This document shows positions 6,536 to 14,873 of a DNA stretch of 38,899 nucleotides, piece after piece. The position numbers were made by a program, and so were the translations under genes. Source of the stretch: Prevotellaceae bacterium UBA4359 (lineage in GTDB: Bacteria > Bacteroidota > Bacteroidia > Bacteroidales > Bacteroidaceae). The notes beneath the pieces were generated by a model, which ran no database searches, had not been told where the DNA came from, and saw only the letters and a program-made list of their open reading frames with translations. The stretch spans positions 1-38,899 of the forward strand of contig DGSP01000093.1 in the NCBI GenBank assembly GCA_002393555.1. Reading direction: 5' to 3'. Position 1 is the stretch's first letter, and each line of letters begins with the position of its first letter.

Positions 6536-8568
6536 CACTGAATGAGCAACTTGGTGGAACGTGTCTTGCCATCTACACGCCACGTGATGATATAGACGCC
6601 ACGAGGAAGGTCGGCCACCGTGCATTGTTCCGAAGCCAAGAAGGAACGGAGGAGCATGCCATTGGAAGAAAGTATTTTGGCCGTGAACGTCAGTTGTTCT
6701 GGCATTTCTGCGCCAAAGTGGAGCACCTTGCTTTGAGGATTGTAGGCCAGCGCATACTCATCTGGCTCCACCGCTGCAATGGCATCAGGCTCAGGCTGTT
6801 CGATGGCTTCGCCAGGGATGATATACCACAAGCGTTTCAGGCTCGTCGAATTGCGGGCATCGGTGTTATAACTGATGATGGAAGTGCCGTTGGCTGCACT
6901 GCCCCCATTCTGGTTGGCTGTGTGGTGGGTATATTTGTTGACGATGTTGTAGTAGCCCTGCGTTCCTTGAGGTCTCAGGCTCCAAAGTTGCCTGTCGCTG
7001 TTGGCATTAGGCGCGGCGGTGTTCAGTTGAGTGCCCACATTGGTCGTAGCCGTCGATGTGCCGGAAGTGGGGTCGTTGAGTGCCATTCCATCGTTGCGGT
7101 TGATAATCATGAAGTAATCGTCCACAGGCACGAACTCCCACTGTTGGGAAAGGCGAGTGGTCGTGGCTTGCCATGAACAGATGAGGTCGCCAGCCCTCCC
7201 CGTTCCATTGTAGATGTCGAAGACTCGGCCATTGTCGGCATTGCTGATGGTGTAGTAGTAGTCACCGGCTTCGAATGGAGGGGTTGGCTCAGCCACTTTC
7301 TTGTTGACAAAAGCAGTCTGGAGATAAGGGATGTGAATGGCAAGGTATGTCTTGAGGTCAGCCACATACTGGTCGTAGGACGAATAGAGGATTCGCTCAC
7401 GCAGCATCCGGCGGTTGATGCCCCACTTCTGGTAGTTCAATGTCTGAGACTCCTGCAGCAAGGCGGAGATGGAGTCGATTTGCTTGTACATGTATTCCTC
7501 CAATCCAGCCTCCACCACTTCGGTCAAACGGCGATTGACCAAACGGCCAAACCAAGGGTCTTGCCACATGCGGTTGAGCCAATTCTTGGTGGCACCATAG
7601 CCTGCATCGGTCATCAGTTGCCGCTCGGTGTTGCTGGTACCCAGTCGGTCGGTGCGGTTGTCGTTGTTGTAGGCAATGTCGTAGTCCCACAAAGGGCCGA
7701 AATAGAGCAGTGGGTCTTGCTGGTCTTTGTAGAAATAGGAAGACCAATAGCCATCGACGTTTCCGCTCACTTCGGTGGCCACAAACCAGTTGACCAGCGA
7801 TGTGGAATCGACCCATGAACGATAGCCGTTCTCGGCATCCGCAAAGTCGTCCGATGCCAGAACCGTCTCAAAGTCATTGATATACTGTCGGATGTAAGAG
7901 TTCTGCGACTCCACAATCTCGTCATCTTCAGGATAGTGGATGGTGACGGGAACTCCATAGCGGTTTGTGGTGAAGTAATTGCCGTCTTTGAATCCATCCA
8001 CCTCCAGCAGATAGCCGCCCGTGATGTCGCTTTCGTCCGTGAGCGGATAGTCCTGCTCGGTAATGTTGACGCGATGAGGGCGCACATCCACCTGATCGCT
8101 AATCTGATAAGTGCCCACATAGGTGCCATTCAGCGTCAAGTCAACAAACTTGTGGGCAGGATTATTCTTCAGTCCCAGAAAATCGCCCATCAACGATGTG
8201 ATGGCATTGCGCATCAGGGTCTTGTCTCCAGCATTGGCCAGCAGTGTCCATTTCTTTGCCTTGGCATAGCCTTTGCCCAAGAACTTCTCCTTCTCCTGAA
8301 ACTTGATTTTATAAGGCTTCTTGGCCAAGCCCCACGTGGAGTTGCCCCGGCCACGTATCTGCATCCCCTCGTATGTGGTCAGCACATCATCCTCTGCCAC
8401 GTAGTACATGGTGGCATTCACGTAAGTATCTTTGCTGGTGATGGCAACTCGGTTTTCCGTCTCAATATAAACGTGCGGAAGATTGGTCAGTCGCTCATAA
8501 GTCTGTGCCTTCATTGAAGCACCAAAGAGCAGAAGAAAAGCCCAAATCAGTGTAAGTTTGTGATACAT
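6535..8568 (-). CDS. CotH-kinase-family secreted protein with ricin-like and T9SS sorting domains
   Basis: A 677-residue secreted protein with a signal peptide ending near AQT. Residues about 60-370 form a CotH domain: KPYKIKFQEKEKFL, KAKKWTLLANAGDKTLMRNA and the acidic GPLWDYDIAYNND motif are characteristic of this kinase-like fold. Residues about 430-580 resemble a ricin-type lectin repeat (GRVFDIYNGTG and QWEFVPVDDYFMIIN). The last 70 residues end in LPRGVYIITWRVDGKTR, typical of a type A type-IX-secretion sorting domain. The protein is therefore probably exported and surface-attached. Spore-coat CotH is a protein kinase; the role in Bacteroidota is not known to me. The radical SAM gene follows immediately. 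Confidence 0.87.
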   Translation of the reverse strand: MYHKLTLIWAFLLLFGASMKAQTYERLTNLPHVYIETENRVAITSKDTYVNATMYYVAEDDVLTTYEGMQIRGRGNSTWGLAKKPYKIKFQEKEKFLGKGYAKAKKWTLLANAGDKTLMRNAITSLMGDFLGLKNNPAHKFVDLTLNGTYVGTYQISDQVDVRPHRVNITEQDYPLTDESDITGGYLLEVDGFKDGNYFTTNRYGVPVTIHYPEDDEIVESQNSYIRQYINDFETVLASDDFADAENGYRSWVDSTSLVNWFVATEVSGNVDGYWSSYFYKDQQDPLLYFGPLWDYDIAYNNDNRTDRLGTSNTERQLMTDAGYGATKNWLNRMWQDPWFGRLVNRRLTEVVEAGLEEYMYKQIDSISALLQESQTLNYQKWGINRRMLRERILYSSYDQYVADLKTYLAIHIPYLQTAFVNKKVAEPTPPFEAGDYYYTISNADNGRVFDIYNGTGRAGDLICSWQATTTRLSQQWEFVPVDDYFMIINRNDGMALNDPTSGTSTATTNVGTQLNTAAPNANSDRQLWSLRPQGTQGYYNIVNKYTHHTANQNGGSAANGTSIISYNTDARNSTSLKRLWYIIPGEAIEQPEPDAIAAVEPDEYALAYNPQSKVLHFGAEMPEQLTFTAKILSSNGMLLRSFLASEQCTVADLPRGVYIITWRVDGKTRSTKLLIQ

Positions 8569-8587
8569 AATAGGTCTAATTTGCCCA

Positions 8588-8619
8588 CAAAGGTAGATAA
8601 TTCTTGCGATACACTCAAA
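8588..8619 (-). promoter_or_regulatory. Promoter of the CotH-radical SAM unit
   Basis: Minus strand: -33 TTTG at 8616-8619, 20-nt spacer, -7 TACCTTTG at 8588-8595. The leader is short, about 13 nt. It is divergent from the ribosomal-protein promoter, with the two -33 regions about 15 bp apart. Confidence 0.8.
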
Positions 8620-8633
8620 AAAACAAGAATTTT

Positions 8634-8664
8634 ATTGCCATTTTAGCAAAAAGCCGTACCTTTG
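8634..8664 (+). promoter_or_regulatory. Promoter of the rplM operon
   Basis: -7 TACCTTTG at 8657-8664; the -33 element is ATTG (8634-8637) with a 19-nt spacer, one mismatch from consensus. Transcription would begin near 8671 and produce a leader of about 208 nt before rplM. Confidence 0.75.
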
Positions 8665-8670
8665 CAAGCC

Positions 8671-8878
8671 GATTTATATCGAGGAGCGCAAAAAATCGCT
8701 CCGTGCTCTGTGTGGATAGCACTTCTTTTAGACAGGGGAGAGCGGTCCGTGAAACGCAGAAAACCCAAAGGGGAGGCTTCTCGGAAGAGGGACAAACCGA
8801 TGGGCACAGTACGTCAGCCGAGCGAAAGCCGAGTTGGCAGCGAACACACATTATTAATTATTAAAACCAAAAGGTTAA
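8671..8878 (+). promoter_or_regulatory. Long structured leader upstream of rplM (candidate L13 autoregulatory leader)
   Basis: About 208 nt of untranslated RNA precede rplM. Visible structure includes a hairpin GGAGCG (8683-8688) with CGCTCC (8697-8702) near the 5' end, a CTTC/GAAG hairpin near 8779, and CCGAG repeats around 8818-8832. The end is A/T-rich with no Shine-Dalgarno sequence. Ribosomal operons are commonly controlled by such leaders binding one of the encoded proteins, and leader RNAs have been proposed for L13 in Bacteroidia. I cannot confirm a match to a known family by eye. Confidence 0.5.
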
Positions 8879-9340
8879 ATGCAGTCAAACAGTTTTAAGA
8901 CATGCTACATCACTCCCGAAGCAGCCAACAAGCAGTGGGTGGTGGTTGATGCCGCAGGCCAGACATTAGGCCGCCTTGCATCGAAAGTAGCGAAAGTACT
9001 TCGCGGTAAGTACAAGCCCGTCTTCACACCCAACATGGATTGTGGCGACAACGTGATTCTCATCAATGCCAACCAGATTAAGGTTACTGGCAAGAAGGAA
9101 ACAGAGAAGATTTACATCACTTTCTCAGGCTACCCAAGCGGTCAGCACAAGGCAACTTACGCAGAAATGATTAAGCGTCCCAACGGCTACGAGAAAGTGC
9201 TTCGTCATGCCGTGAAAGGCATGCTCCCCAAGGGCATCCTCGGTCGTCATCTTCTCAAGAATCTCTACATCTTCGAAGGCGCAGAGCACGACAAGCAGGC
9301 TCAGAAGCCAGTAACACTTGACATTAACACCCTCAAATAA
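8879..9340 (+). CDS. rplM: 50S ribosomal protein L13
   Basis: A 153-residue large-subunit protein that helps start 50S assembly. The N terminus (SFKTCYITPEAANKQWVVVDA) and the segments GQTLGRLASKVAKVLRGK, CGDNVILINA, and MLPKGILGRHLLKNLYIF are standard L13 sequence. Length is normal for Bacteroidota. It is the first gene of rplM-rpsI, with a 12-nt gap to rpsI. Confidence 0.99.
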   Translation: MQSNSFKTCYITPEAANKQWVVVDAAGQTLGRLASKVAKVLRGKYKPVFTPNMDCGDNVILINANQIKVTGKKETEKIYITFSGYPSGQHKATYAEMIKRPNGYEKVLRHAVKGMLPKGILGRHLLKNLYIFEGAEHDKQAQKPVTLDINTLK

Positions 9341-9352
9341 AGAATAAGGTAT

Positions 9353-9745
9353 ATGGCAGTAGAATATATCAATGCAATCGGCCGTCGCAAGAGTGCCGTT
9401 GCCCGCGTGTACCTTACAGAAGGTACTGGCAAAATCACCATCAACAAGCGTGATATCAAGGAATATTTCCCATCAGAACTCATCCAGTTCGTTGTGAAGC
9501 AACCACTCAACCTCCTTGGCGTTGCCGAGAAGTATGACATCAAGGCAAACCTGACAGGTGGCGGCTACACAGGCCAGAGCCAGGCTATGCGTCTCGCTAT
9601 CGCCCGCGCTCTTGTGAAAATCAACGAGGAAGACAAGAAGGCACTCCGCGCCGAAGGCTTCATCACACGTGATGCACGTGCTGTCGAGCGCAAGAAGCCA
9701 GGTCAGCCCAAGGCACGTCGTCGCTTCCAATTCTCTAAGCGTTAA
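9353..9745 (+). CDS. rpsI: 30S ribosomal protein S9
   Basis: A 130-residue small-subunit protein. It begins EYINAIGRRKSAVARVYL and ends in the basic RRRFQFSKR tail, whose last residues reach the P-site tRNA in the ribosome. GGGYTGQSQAMRLAIARAL is the conserved core. It lies 12 nt after rplM, the pairing found in most bacteria. The next gene, rpsB, follows after a structured gap of 205 nt. Confidence 0.99.
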   Translation: MAVEYINAIGRRKSAVARVYLTEGTGKITINKRDIKEYFPSELIQFVVKQPLNLLGVAEKYDIKANLTGGGYTGQSQAMRLAIARALVKINEEDKKALRAEGFITRDARAVERKKPGQPKARRRFQFSKR

Positions 9746-9950
9746 AGTTTTTTGTATAGTTCTGACCAGTTCCACTAGTTTGACCAGAAAGGCTAGAATA
9801 ACCAGACAGGTAAGAAGGACTAGAAAGACTATAGAAAACAAAGATAACCGTTTAGTATCTAAACTTGCAGGCTCTCTCATGCACAGGGCGACCTGCAGGT
9901 TGGTTAAACAAACATTAACTTAAAAAGAAAGTAAACAAACAAGAAAAATT
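9746..9950 (+). promoter_or_regulatory. rpsI-rpsB intergenic leader with a long hairpin
   Basis: The first half (about 9757-9835) is a degenerate repeat of CTAG and ACCAG words. The second half holds a 10-bp stem, AACTTGCAGG (9862-9871) pairing with CCTGCAGGTT (9892-9901) with one G-U pair, closing a 20-nt loop; a smaller GTTTAG/CTAAAC hairpin lies just before it. No clear TAnnTTTG promoter is present, so rpsB may be read from the rplM promoter. The hairpin is a candidate S2 autoregulatory site by analogy with rpsB leaders elsewhere. Confidence 0.5.
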
Positions 9951-10754
9951 ATGGCAAGAACAGATTTTAATTCTCTTCTTCAGGCAGGTGCGCACTTCGG
10001 CCACCTCAAGCGCAAGTGGAATCCCGCAATGGCTCCCTACATCTTCATGGAGCGCAACGGCATTCACATCATCGACCTCCACAAGACAGTAGCAAAGATA
10101 GATCAGGCTGCTGACGCTCTCAAGCAGATTGCCAAGAGCGGCAAGCGCATCCTTTTCGTCGCAACCAAAAAGCAGGCTAAGGACATCGTGGCCGAGAAGG
10201 CTGCATCAGTAGGTATGCCCTACGTGATTGAGCGTTGGCCCGGTGGCATGTTGACCAACTTCCCCACTATCCGCAAGGCTGTGAAGAAGATGGCTAACAT
10301 CGACAAACTCTTGAACGACGGAACTTACGATAAACTTTCCAAGCGTGAGAACCTCCAGATTCGCCGCAAGCGCGCCAAGTTGGAGAAGAACCTCGGTTCT
10401 ATCGCCGACCTGACTCGTCTTCCTTCAGCCCTTTTCGTGGTTGACGTGATGAAGGAGCACATCGCTGTGAGCGAGGCTAACCGTCTGGGCATCCCTGTGT
10501 TTGCTATCGTAGATACAAACTCAGACCCCCGCGACATCGACTTCGTCATCCCTGCAAACGACGACGCAGCAAAGTCTATCGAGTTGATTCTCGGTGCTGT
10601 TTGCGATGCCATCAACGAGGGTCTCGAAGAGCGCAAGATTGAGAAGGCTGACATGGAGGCAAACGCCGAGAAGAAGGAAGGCGAAGTGCCTGCAGTAGAA
10701 GAGGCTGAGGAAGAAGTGGCTGCAGAAGAGGCTGCCGAACCACAGGCTGAGTAA
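9951..10754 (+). CDS. rpsB: 30S ribosomal protein S2
   Basis: A 267-residue small-subunit protein needed to bind S1 or its equivalent and complete the 30S. Recognisable segments are LLQAGAHFGHLKRKWNP, ILFVATKKQAKDIV, RWPGGMLTNF, LPSALFVVDV and IPVFAIVDTNSDP. The last 40 residues form a Glu/Ala-rich tail (EAEEEVAAEEAAE) that extends past the conserved domain; such acidic tails are common in Bacteroidota S2. It sits ahead of tsf, the nearly universal arrangement. Confidence 0.99.
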   Translation: MARTDFNSLLQAGAHFGHLKRKWNPAMAPYIFMERNGIHIIDLHKTVAKIDQAADALKQIAKSGKRILFVATKKQAKDIVAEKAASVGMPYVIERWPGGMLTNFPTIRKAVKKMANIDKLLNDGTYDKLSKRENLQIRRKRAKLEKNLGSIADLTRLPSALFVVDVMKEHIAVSEANRLGIPVFAIVDTNSDPRDIDFVIPANDDAAKSIELILGAVCDAINEGLEERKIEKADMEANAEKKEGEVPAVEEAEEEVAAEEAAEPQAE

Positions 10755-10768
10755 AGAAAACTTTTTCA

Positions 10769-10802
10769 TGTTATGGACTATAGGCGGCTATAGCCCATAA
10801 CA
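10769..10802 (+). promoter_or_regulatory. 14-bp hairpin between rpsB and tsf
   Basis: TGTTATGG (10769-10776) pairs with CCATAACA (10795-10802), and CTATAG (10778-10783) with CTATAG (10788-10793), leaving one mismatch and a 4-nt loop. No U tract follows, so it is not a normal terminator. It may be a processing site or a partial attenuator that sets the ratio of S2 to EF-Ts. Confidence 0.65.
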
Positions 10803-10832
10803 TTCACGAAACCAATAAATTCAAAGATTATT

Positions 10833-11825
10833 ATGGCAATTACAATAAAAGAAATCAACGAACTTCGCAAGAAGACTCAGGCTGGCCTTATGGATTGCAA
10901 GAAGGCTCTGACTGAGGCCAACGGCGACATGGAGGCAGCCATGGAAATCCTTCGCAAGAAGGGTCAACTTGTGGCAGCCAAGCGTTCTGACCGCGATGCA
11001 GCAGAAGGCTGTGTTCTGGCAAAGGTGGACGGCAACTACGGTGCAATGATTGCACTGAAGTGTGAGACCGACTTCGTGGCTAAGAACGCCGACTTCGTGG
11101 CACTCGCCAACAAGATTATCGACGCTGTTGTGGCTGCTAAGTGCAAGAGCATGGACGAGGTGAACAACCTCACCATCGACGGCGAGAACATTAAGGATGC
11201 CATCACCAACCGTTCGGGTGTGACTGGCGAGAAGATGGAACTCGACGGCTTCAACTATGTAGAAGGCGAGGACATCGTAGCCTACAACCACATGAACCAG
11301 AACTTCCTCTGCGCTCTCGTTGTGCTGAACAAGAAGGGCTACGAAGAGGCTGGCAAGGGTGTGGCCATGCAGGTGGCCGCTATGGCTCCTGTGGCTCTCG
11401 ACGAAGAGGCTGTGCCACAAGATGTGAAGGATACCGAGATGCGCAACTCTATCGACAAGGCTAAGCAGAACCAGATTGGCAAGGCTGTTGAGAACGCCCT
11501 GAAGAAGGCTGGCATCAACCCTGCACACGTTGACTCTGAAGACCACATCGAGTCGAACACTGCCAAGGGCTGGATTACTCCAGAAGAGGCTGCCAAGGCT
11601 CGCGAAATCAAGGAGACTGTTGCCAAGGAAGCAGAAGCCAACCTGAAGCCTCAGATGATTGAGAACATCGCCAAGGGTATGGTGGCTAAGTTCTACAAGG
11701 AGAACTGCCTCCTCGACCAGGCTTATATCGACGACAACAAGATTTCTGTAGCACAGTATCTGAAGAACATCGATAAGGAACTCACCGTGACAGATTTCAA
11801 GCGTTTCACTCTCCGCGCTGAGTAA
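10833..11825 (+). CDS. tsf: Elongation factor Ts
   Basis: A 330-residue guanine-nucleotide exchange factor for EF-Tu. The N-terminal UBA-like domain reads LRKKTQAGLMDCKKALTEA; the TDFVAKN motif that contacts EF-Tu is present near residue 80. The two core subdomains follow, with a long helical segment at about 200-270. The length is longer than E. coli EF-Ts (about 280) because of insertions in the core, as usual in Bacteroidales. It is the last gene of the ribosomal block and is followed by a strong terminator. Confidence 0.98.
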   Translation: MAITIKEINELRKKTQAGLMDCKKALTEANGDMEAAMEILRKKGQLVAAKRSDRDAAEGCVLAKVDGNYGAMIALKCETDFVAKNADFVALANKIIDAVVAAKCKSMDEVNNLTIDGENIKDAITNRSGVTGEKMELDGFNYVEGEDIVAYNHMNQNFLCALVVLNKKGYEEAGKGVAMQVAAMAPVALDEEAVPQDVKDTEMRNSIDKAKQNQIGKAVENALKKAGINPAHVDSEDHIESNTAKGWITPEEAAKAREIKETVAKEAEANLKPQMIENIAKGMVAKFYKENCLLDQAYIDDNKISVAQYLKNIDKELTVTDFKRFTLRAE

Positions 11826-11850
11826 GAAACGGCTTCTGATACACCAAGCA

Positions 11851-11890
11851 AAGCGGGATGCATTCATTCGAGTGCATCCCGCTTTTTTTA
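11851..11890 (+). terminator. Intrinsic terminator after tsf
   Basis: A 12-bp perfect stem, AAGCGGGATGCA (11851-11862) with TGCATCCCGCTT (11873-11884), can be extended by further pairs in the loop and runs into a T tract (11883-11889). It ends the rplM-tsf block. Confidence 0.95.
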
Positions 11891-11961
11891 TATTATCCCG
11901 TCATGACGCTTGCGTCCTGACACAGACTATCACCTCTTCATTGCTGCATCACATCAACCAT

Positions 11962-12024
11962 CGTACCCCTCGGGTACGACCTGCCGTACCCGAGGGGTAC
12001 GCCACACCGTAGTCGAGGGGTACG
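11962..12024. repeat. Palindromic array B, three 17-bp units at 23-bp period
   Basis: Units at 11962-11978 (CGTACCCCTCGGGTACG), 11985-12001 (its reverse complement) and 12008-12024 (CGTAGTCGAGGGGTACG) are separated by 6-bp spacers. The first two can form a long hairpin. It lies 10 nt past the stop of the lipoprotein gene at 12034, between it and the tsf terminator. The same units recur in array C at 20617-20679, and even a 6-bp spacer (ACCTGC) recurs there in reverse complement. Confidence 0.93.
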
Positions 12025-12033
12025 CCTCAAAAA

Positions 12034-12576
12034 TCATTGCTGTGTGCGTTTCTTTTCGTAGAACTTCACCTTCAGTGCCAACTTCTCTTGTTGCTGCTTT
12101 GCTGCCGCCAAATCGTGCATGGCCTGTGCAAGCGCATGGCAAAGTGCCACGTCCTTCTTTGCGGCTGCAGAAAGGGGAGGCAATTGTGTCGTATAATCTT
12201 CTGTATCCAAATCCACCTCTGTAAAGGTGTAGTTTCTCTTTTTGTCAACCGACACCAGTAACAGTTTGCCACCTTCCTCCACTTCGGGGAAGAAAGAGAA
12301 ACGCTCCTTGCTTCCCTTATAGGCAGGCAAGACATAGTAGCCTGTGGTCTGGTACTTTTCCTGCTTCTCAAAGACGAACTGTTTCTTCAAGTCTTCCAAC
12401 TCAAGTTTCTTGAAGGTCGCTATGCTGTCTGCACATGCCAAATCAAGACGAGCCTGAGTCAACTCTAACGAGTCATTCCGTCGGATTTCAGCCTTTCGCT
12501 GTTCCACCATCGAGGGACGATTCTCACAGCCACATAACAGGGCTAACAGTCCCACTACATATAAGATTCTTTTCAT
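12034..12576 (-). CDS. Hypothetical lipoprotein with coiled-coil ends
   Basis: A 180-residue protein of no family I recognise. The signal peptide ends in LLCGC, giving a lipidated Cys at residue 17. Residues about 25-75 and 145-178 are charged and helix-prone (QARLDLACADSIATFKKLELE; ALAQAMHDLAAAKQQQEKL), flanking a short beta-rich middle with YYVLPAYKGS and KLLLVSVDKKRNYTF. It is probably tethered to the outer membrane facing the periplasm. It is transcribed alone from the promoter at 12598-12631. Confidence 0.75.
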   Translation of the reverse strand: MKRILYVVGLLALLCGCENRPSMVEQRKAEIRRNDSLELTQARLDLACADSIATFKKLELEDLKKQFVFEKQEKYQTTGYYVLPAYKGSKERFSFFPEVEEGGKLLLVSVDKKRNYTFTEVDLDTEDYTTQLPPLSAAAKKDVALCHALAQAMHDLAAAKQQQEKLALKVKFYEKKRTQQ

Positions 12577-12597
12577 GCCATCTTTCTTTTAATGAGG

Positions 12598-12631
12598 CAA
12601 AGGTAGTAAATCTTTACCACTTTCATGCAAA
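12598..12631 (-). promoter_or_regulatory. Promoter of the 12034-12576 lipoprotein
   Basis: Minus strand -7 TACCTTTG at 12598-12605 and -33 TTTG at 12628-12631 with a 22-nt spacer. Confidence 0.65.
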
Positions 12632-12670
12632 AAAAGTGACCACAATGGTTTCTTTTTTCTTTTTTTTCCT

Positions 12671-12678
12671 TATCTTTG
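12671..12678 (+). promoter_or_regulatory. -7 box for the lipoprotein-cca-nagB run
   Basis: TATCTTTG lies 38 nt before the ATG at 12717 and matches TAnnTTTG. It is preceded by a long T-rich stretch; a clear TTTG at -33 is missing (TTTC instead). It is the best promoter candidate for the six genes ending at 18922. Confidence 0.6.
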
Positions 12679-12716
12679 CACTATATAATGTAAATGTTTC
12701 ATAAAAACATACTCAG

Positions 12717-13313
12717 ATGAAAAAGTTATTCCTTTTCGCCTTAACAGCAATCATGTTTTCTTGTGGCAATAAGCCCGCAAGCAACAGCGAATCGGTTGCA
12801 GATGTAGCCAAGGACTCTACCGAAGTGGCTGCCAGCGAACCTTCTGCACGTGACGGATACACCTTTGAGACTTCGTTCCGAGAGGACGAGAATGGCCAAT
12901 GCGATGCGCTAATCTTGACCTGCAAGAAAGGCGAGAAGACACAAGAGTTTGTTTGCGAATTCAACTGGCCAAAGGATAAGGACTTGTTGGGAGAGTCAGG
13001 AACCATCGAAGAAGAAGACATCAACTTCGACGGAATTCCAGACGTGGTGGTCTGCTTGGGCGACTTCGGAGTAGGTGACTCATACTTTTTCTATGATGCG
13101 TTGGTGTGGAACAACAACGACAATTGTTTTGAACAGGTAGAAGAATATAGCAGTATCGCCAATCCTGTCATTGATGCAGAGAAGAAAATGATTGTCAGCG
13201 AATACACGAATCTGGAAGGAAGCACTTATCGCGAAGAATATGCATGGAAAGATGGGAAACTGACGATGATGGACAGTTCAAGCGAAAGCAGCGACGATGC
13301 AGAAGAAGAGTAA
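12717..13313 (+). CDS. Hypothetical lipoprotein with EF-hand-like calcium loop
   Basis: A 198-residue probable lipoprotein with a Cys at residue 16 (IMFSC), followed by a low-complexity Ser/Glu linker. Near residues 101-109 the loop DINFDGIPD has the D-x-N-x-D-G-x-x-D spacing of calcium-binding EF-hand or dockerin loops, and the surrounding segments (DVVVCLGDFG, YDALVW, EQVEEYSSIANPVIDAEKKM) resemble XAC2610-type secreted proteins. The C terminus is very acidic and Ser-rich. It is first in a run of six genes, 15 nt before cca. The function is unknown. Confidence 0.7.
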   Translation: MKKLFLFALTAIMFSCGNKPASNSESVADVAKDSTEVAASEPSARDGYTFETSFREDENGQCDALILTCKKGEKTQEFVCEFNWPKDKDLLGESGTIEEEDINFDGIPDVVVCLGDFGVGDSYFFYDALVWNNNDNCFEQVEEYSSIANPVIDAEKKMIVSEYTNLEGSTYREEYAWKDGKLTMMDSSSESSDDAEEE

Positions 13314-13328
13314 AAAATAAACACAGCC

Positions 13329-14843
13329 ATGAAGATCCTCTCACACGAAGACATACTCCAACAACTCGACCATCCCTTCTTCCGTCTCATCTCCGACACG
13401 GCTGAAGAGTTGGCGCTGGAGTGCTATGTCATTGGCGGATGGGTGAGAGACCTCTATCTGGAGCGGCCATCGAGCGACATCGACATCGTGGTCGTTGACC
13501 CAACCCAACAGACCAAACGCCCGGGCATCGCCATCGCCGAAGCCCTGCGCCACAAGTTGGGCAAGAAGGCGCACATCGCCATCTACAAGAACTTCGGCAC
13601 GGCTCAACTGAAGCACAAAAGTCTGGAGATTGAGTTTGTGGGGGCGCGGAAGGAGAGTTACGACCGCAATTCACGAAAGCCAGTGACGGAGGACGGAACT
13701 CTGGAAGAAGACCAGAATCGCCGCGATTTCACCATCAATGCGATGGCACTCTGCCTGAACAGAGAGCGTTTTGGCGAATTGGTTGACCCCTTCGACGGAC
13801 TATCCGACCTGGAGGACAAGACCATCGCCACCCCACTCGACCCCGACATCACTTTCAGCGACGACCCACTGCGCATGATGCGGTGCATCCGTTTCGCCAC
13901 CCAACTCGGCTTCCACATAGAGGAAGAGACGTTTGAAGCCTTAGGTCGCAACAAGGAGCGCATCAAGATTATCTCGGCCGAACGCATAGCCGACGAACTG
14001 AACAAGATTCTGCTCTCCCCCACCCCGTCCAAAGGTTTCGTGGAGTTGGAACGCTGCGGACTCCTGCCCCTCATCTTCCCCGAACTGGCTCTCCTTCAAG
14101 GCATTGAGACCAAGAACGGGAAAGCGCACAAGGACAACTTCTACCACACGCTGGAGGTGCTTGACAATGTGGCCAAAGCAACCGCCACCCCCAAAGACTT
14201 GTCCGAAGGCAACGGCACGTGGGATTCGCCCAAAGACCATGTCCTCTGGTTGCGTTGGGCAGCCCTCCTCCACGATATAGGCAAGCCCAAGTCGAAACGC
14301 TTTGACCCTCTGCTGGGATGGACGTTCCACAACCACAATGAGATTGGCGAACGCATGATTCCCGGCATCTTCCGACGCATGAAACTCCCCATGAACGAGA
14401 AGATGAAGTTTGTGCAGAAACTCGTGCAACTGCACATGCGCCCCATTGTCATCGCCGATGAGGAAGTGACCGACAGTGCCGTGCGACGACTGCTCTTCGA
14501 TGCAGGCAACGACATCGATGACCTGATGATTCTCTGCACCGCCGACATCACCTCGAAAAATGAACTGAAGAAGAAAAAGTTCCTCGACAATTTCCTCACC
14601 GTGCGCACCAAACTGGTGGAGATAGAAGAGAAAGACCGCATACGAAACTTCCAGCCTCCCATCAGCGGCGAAGACATCATGGAGATGTTCGGACTGAAGC
14701 CCAGCCGCGAAGTAGGTGTGCTGAAAACTCTTATCAAAGATGCCATCCTCGACGGCAAGATTCCCAACGAGTATGAACCTGCCGAGGCACTACTCATTGA
14801 GGAAGCCAAGAAGATGGGGCTGACACCGCAAAAGATTGAATGA
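13329..14843 (+). CDS. cca: CCA tRNA nucleotidyltransferase / poly(A) polymerase family with HD domain
   Basis: A 504-residue class II nucleotidyltransferase that probably adds or repairs the 3' CCA end of tRNAs. The catalytic head has the motif GGWVRDLYLERPSSDIDIVVV with its carboxylates, then RRDFTINAMAL and the nucleotide-reading segment DPLRMMRCIRFATQLGF. An HD phosphohydrolase domain follows near residues 270-400 with LLHDIGKPKSKR. This fused architecture is common in Bacteroidota. It could in principle be a poly(A) polymerase, which sequence alone rarely separates. It sits 15 nt after the lipoprotein gene and 30 nt before the GH105 gene. Confidence 0.9.
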   Translation: MKILSHEDILQQLDHPFFRLISDTAEELALECYVIGGWVRDLYLERPSSDIDIVVVDPTQQTKRPGIAIAEALRHKLGKKAHIAIYKNFGTAQLKHKSLEIEFVGARKESYDRNSRKPVTEDGTLEEDQNRRDFTINAMALCLNRERFGELVDPFDGLSDLEDKTIATPLDPDITFSDDPLRMMRCIRFATQLGFHIEEETFEALGRNKERIKIISAERIADELNKILLSPTPSKGFVELERCGLLPLIFPELALLQGIETKNGKAHKDNFYHTLEVLDNVAKATATPKDLSEGNGTWDSPKDHVLWLRWAALLHDIGKPKSKRFDPLLGWTFHNHNEIGERMIPGIFRRMKLPMNEKMKFVQKLVQLHMRPIVIADEEVTDSAVRRLLFDAGNDIDDLMILCTADITSKNELKKKKFLDNFLTVRTKLVEIEEKDRIRNFQPPISGEDIMEMFGLKPSREVGVLKTLIKDAILDGKIPNEYEPAEALLIEEAKKMGLTPQKIE

Positions 14844-14873
14844 CAAAAAACTAACTGATAAAACCGAACAGAC

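Noticed and set aside
10821..11867. Minus-strand open frame opposite tsf
   Set aside because: Strong codon bias of tsf leaves its reverse strand open; no family similarity.
11962..12024. CRISPR array
   Set aside because: Units are palindromes separated by 6-bp spacers, far too short for CRISPR spacers, only three units, and no cas genes are present. The same applies to the arrays at 3228, 20617 and 38765.
12037..12261. Plus-strand frame opposite the lipoprotein at 12034-12576
   Set aside because: Shadow of the lipoprotein gene, which has a promoter and a lipobox.
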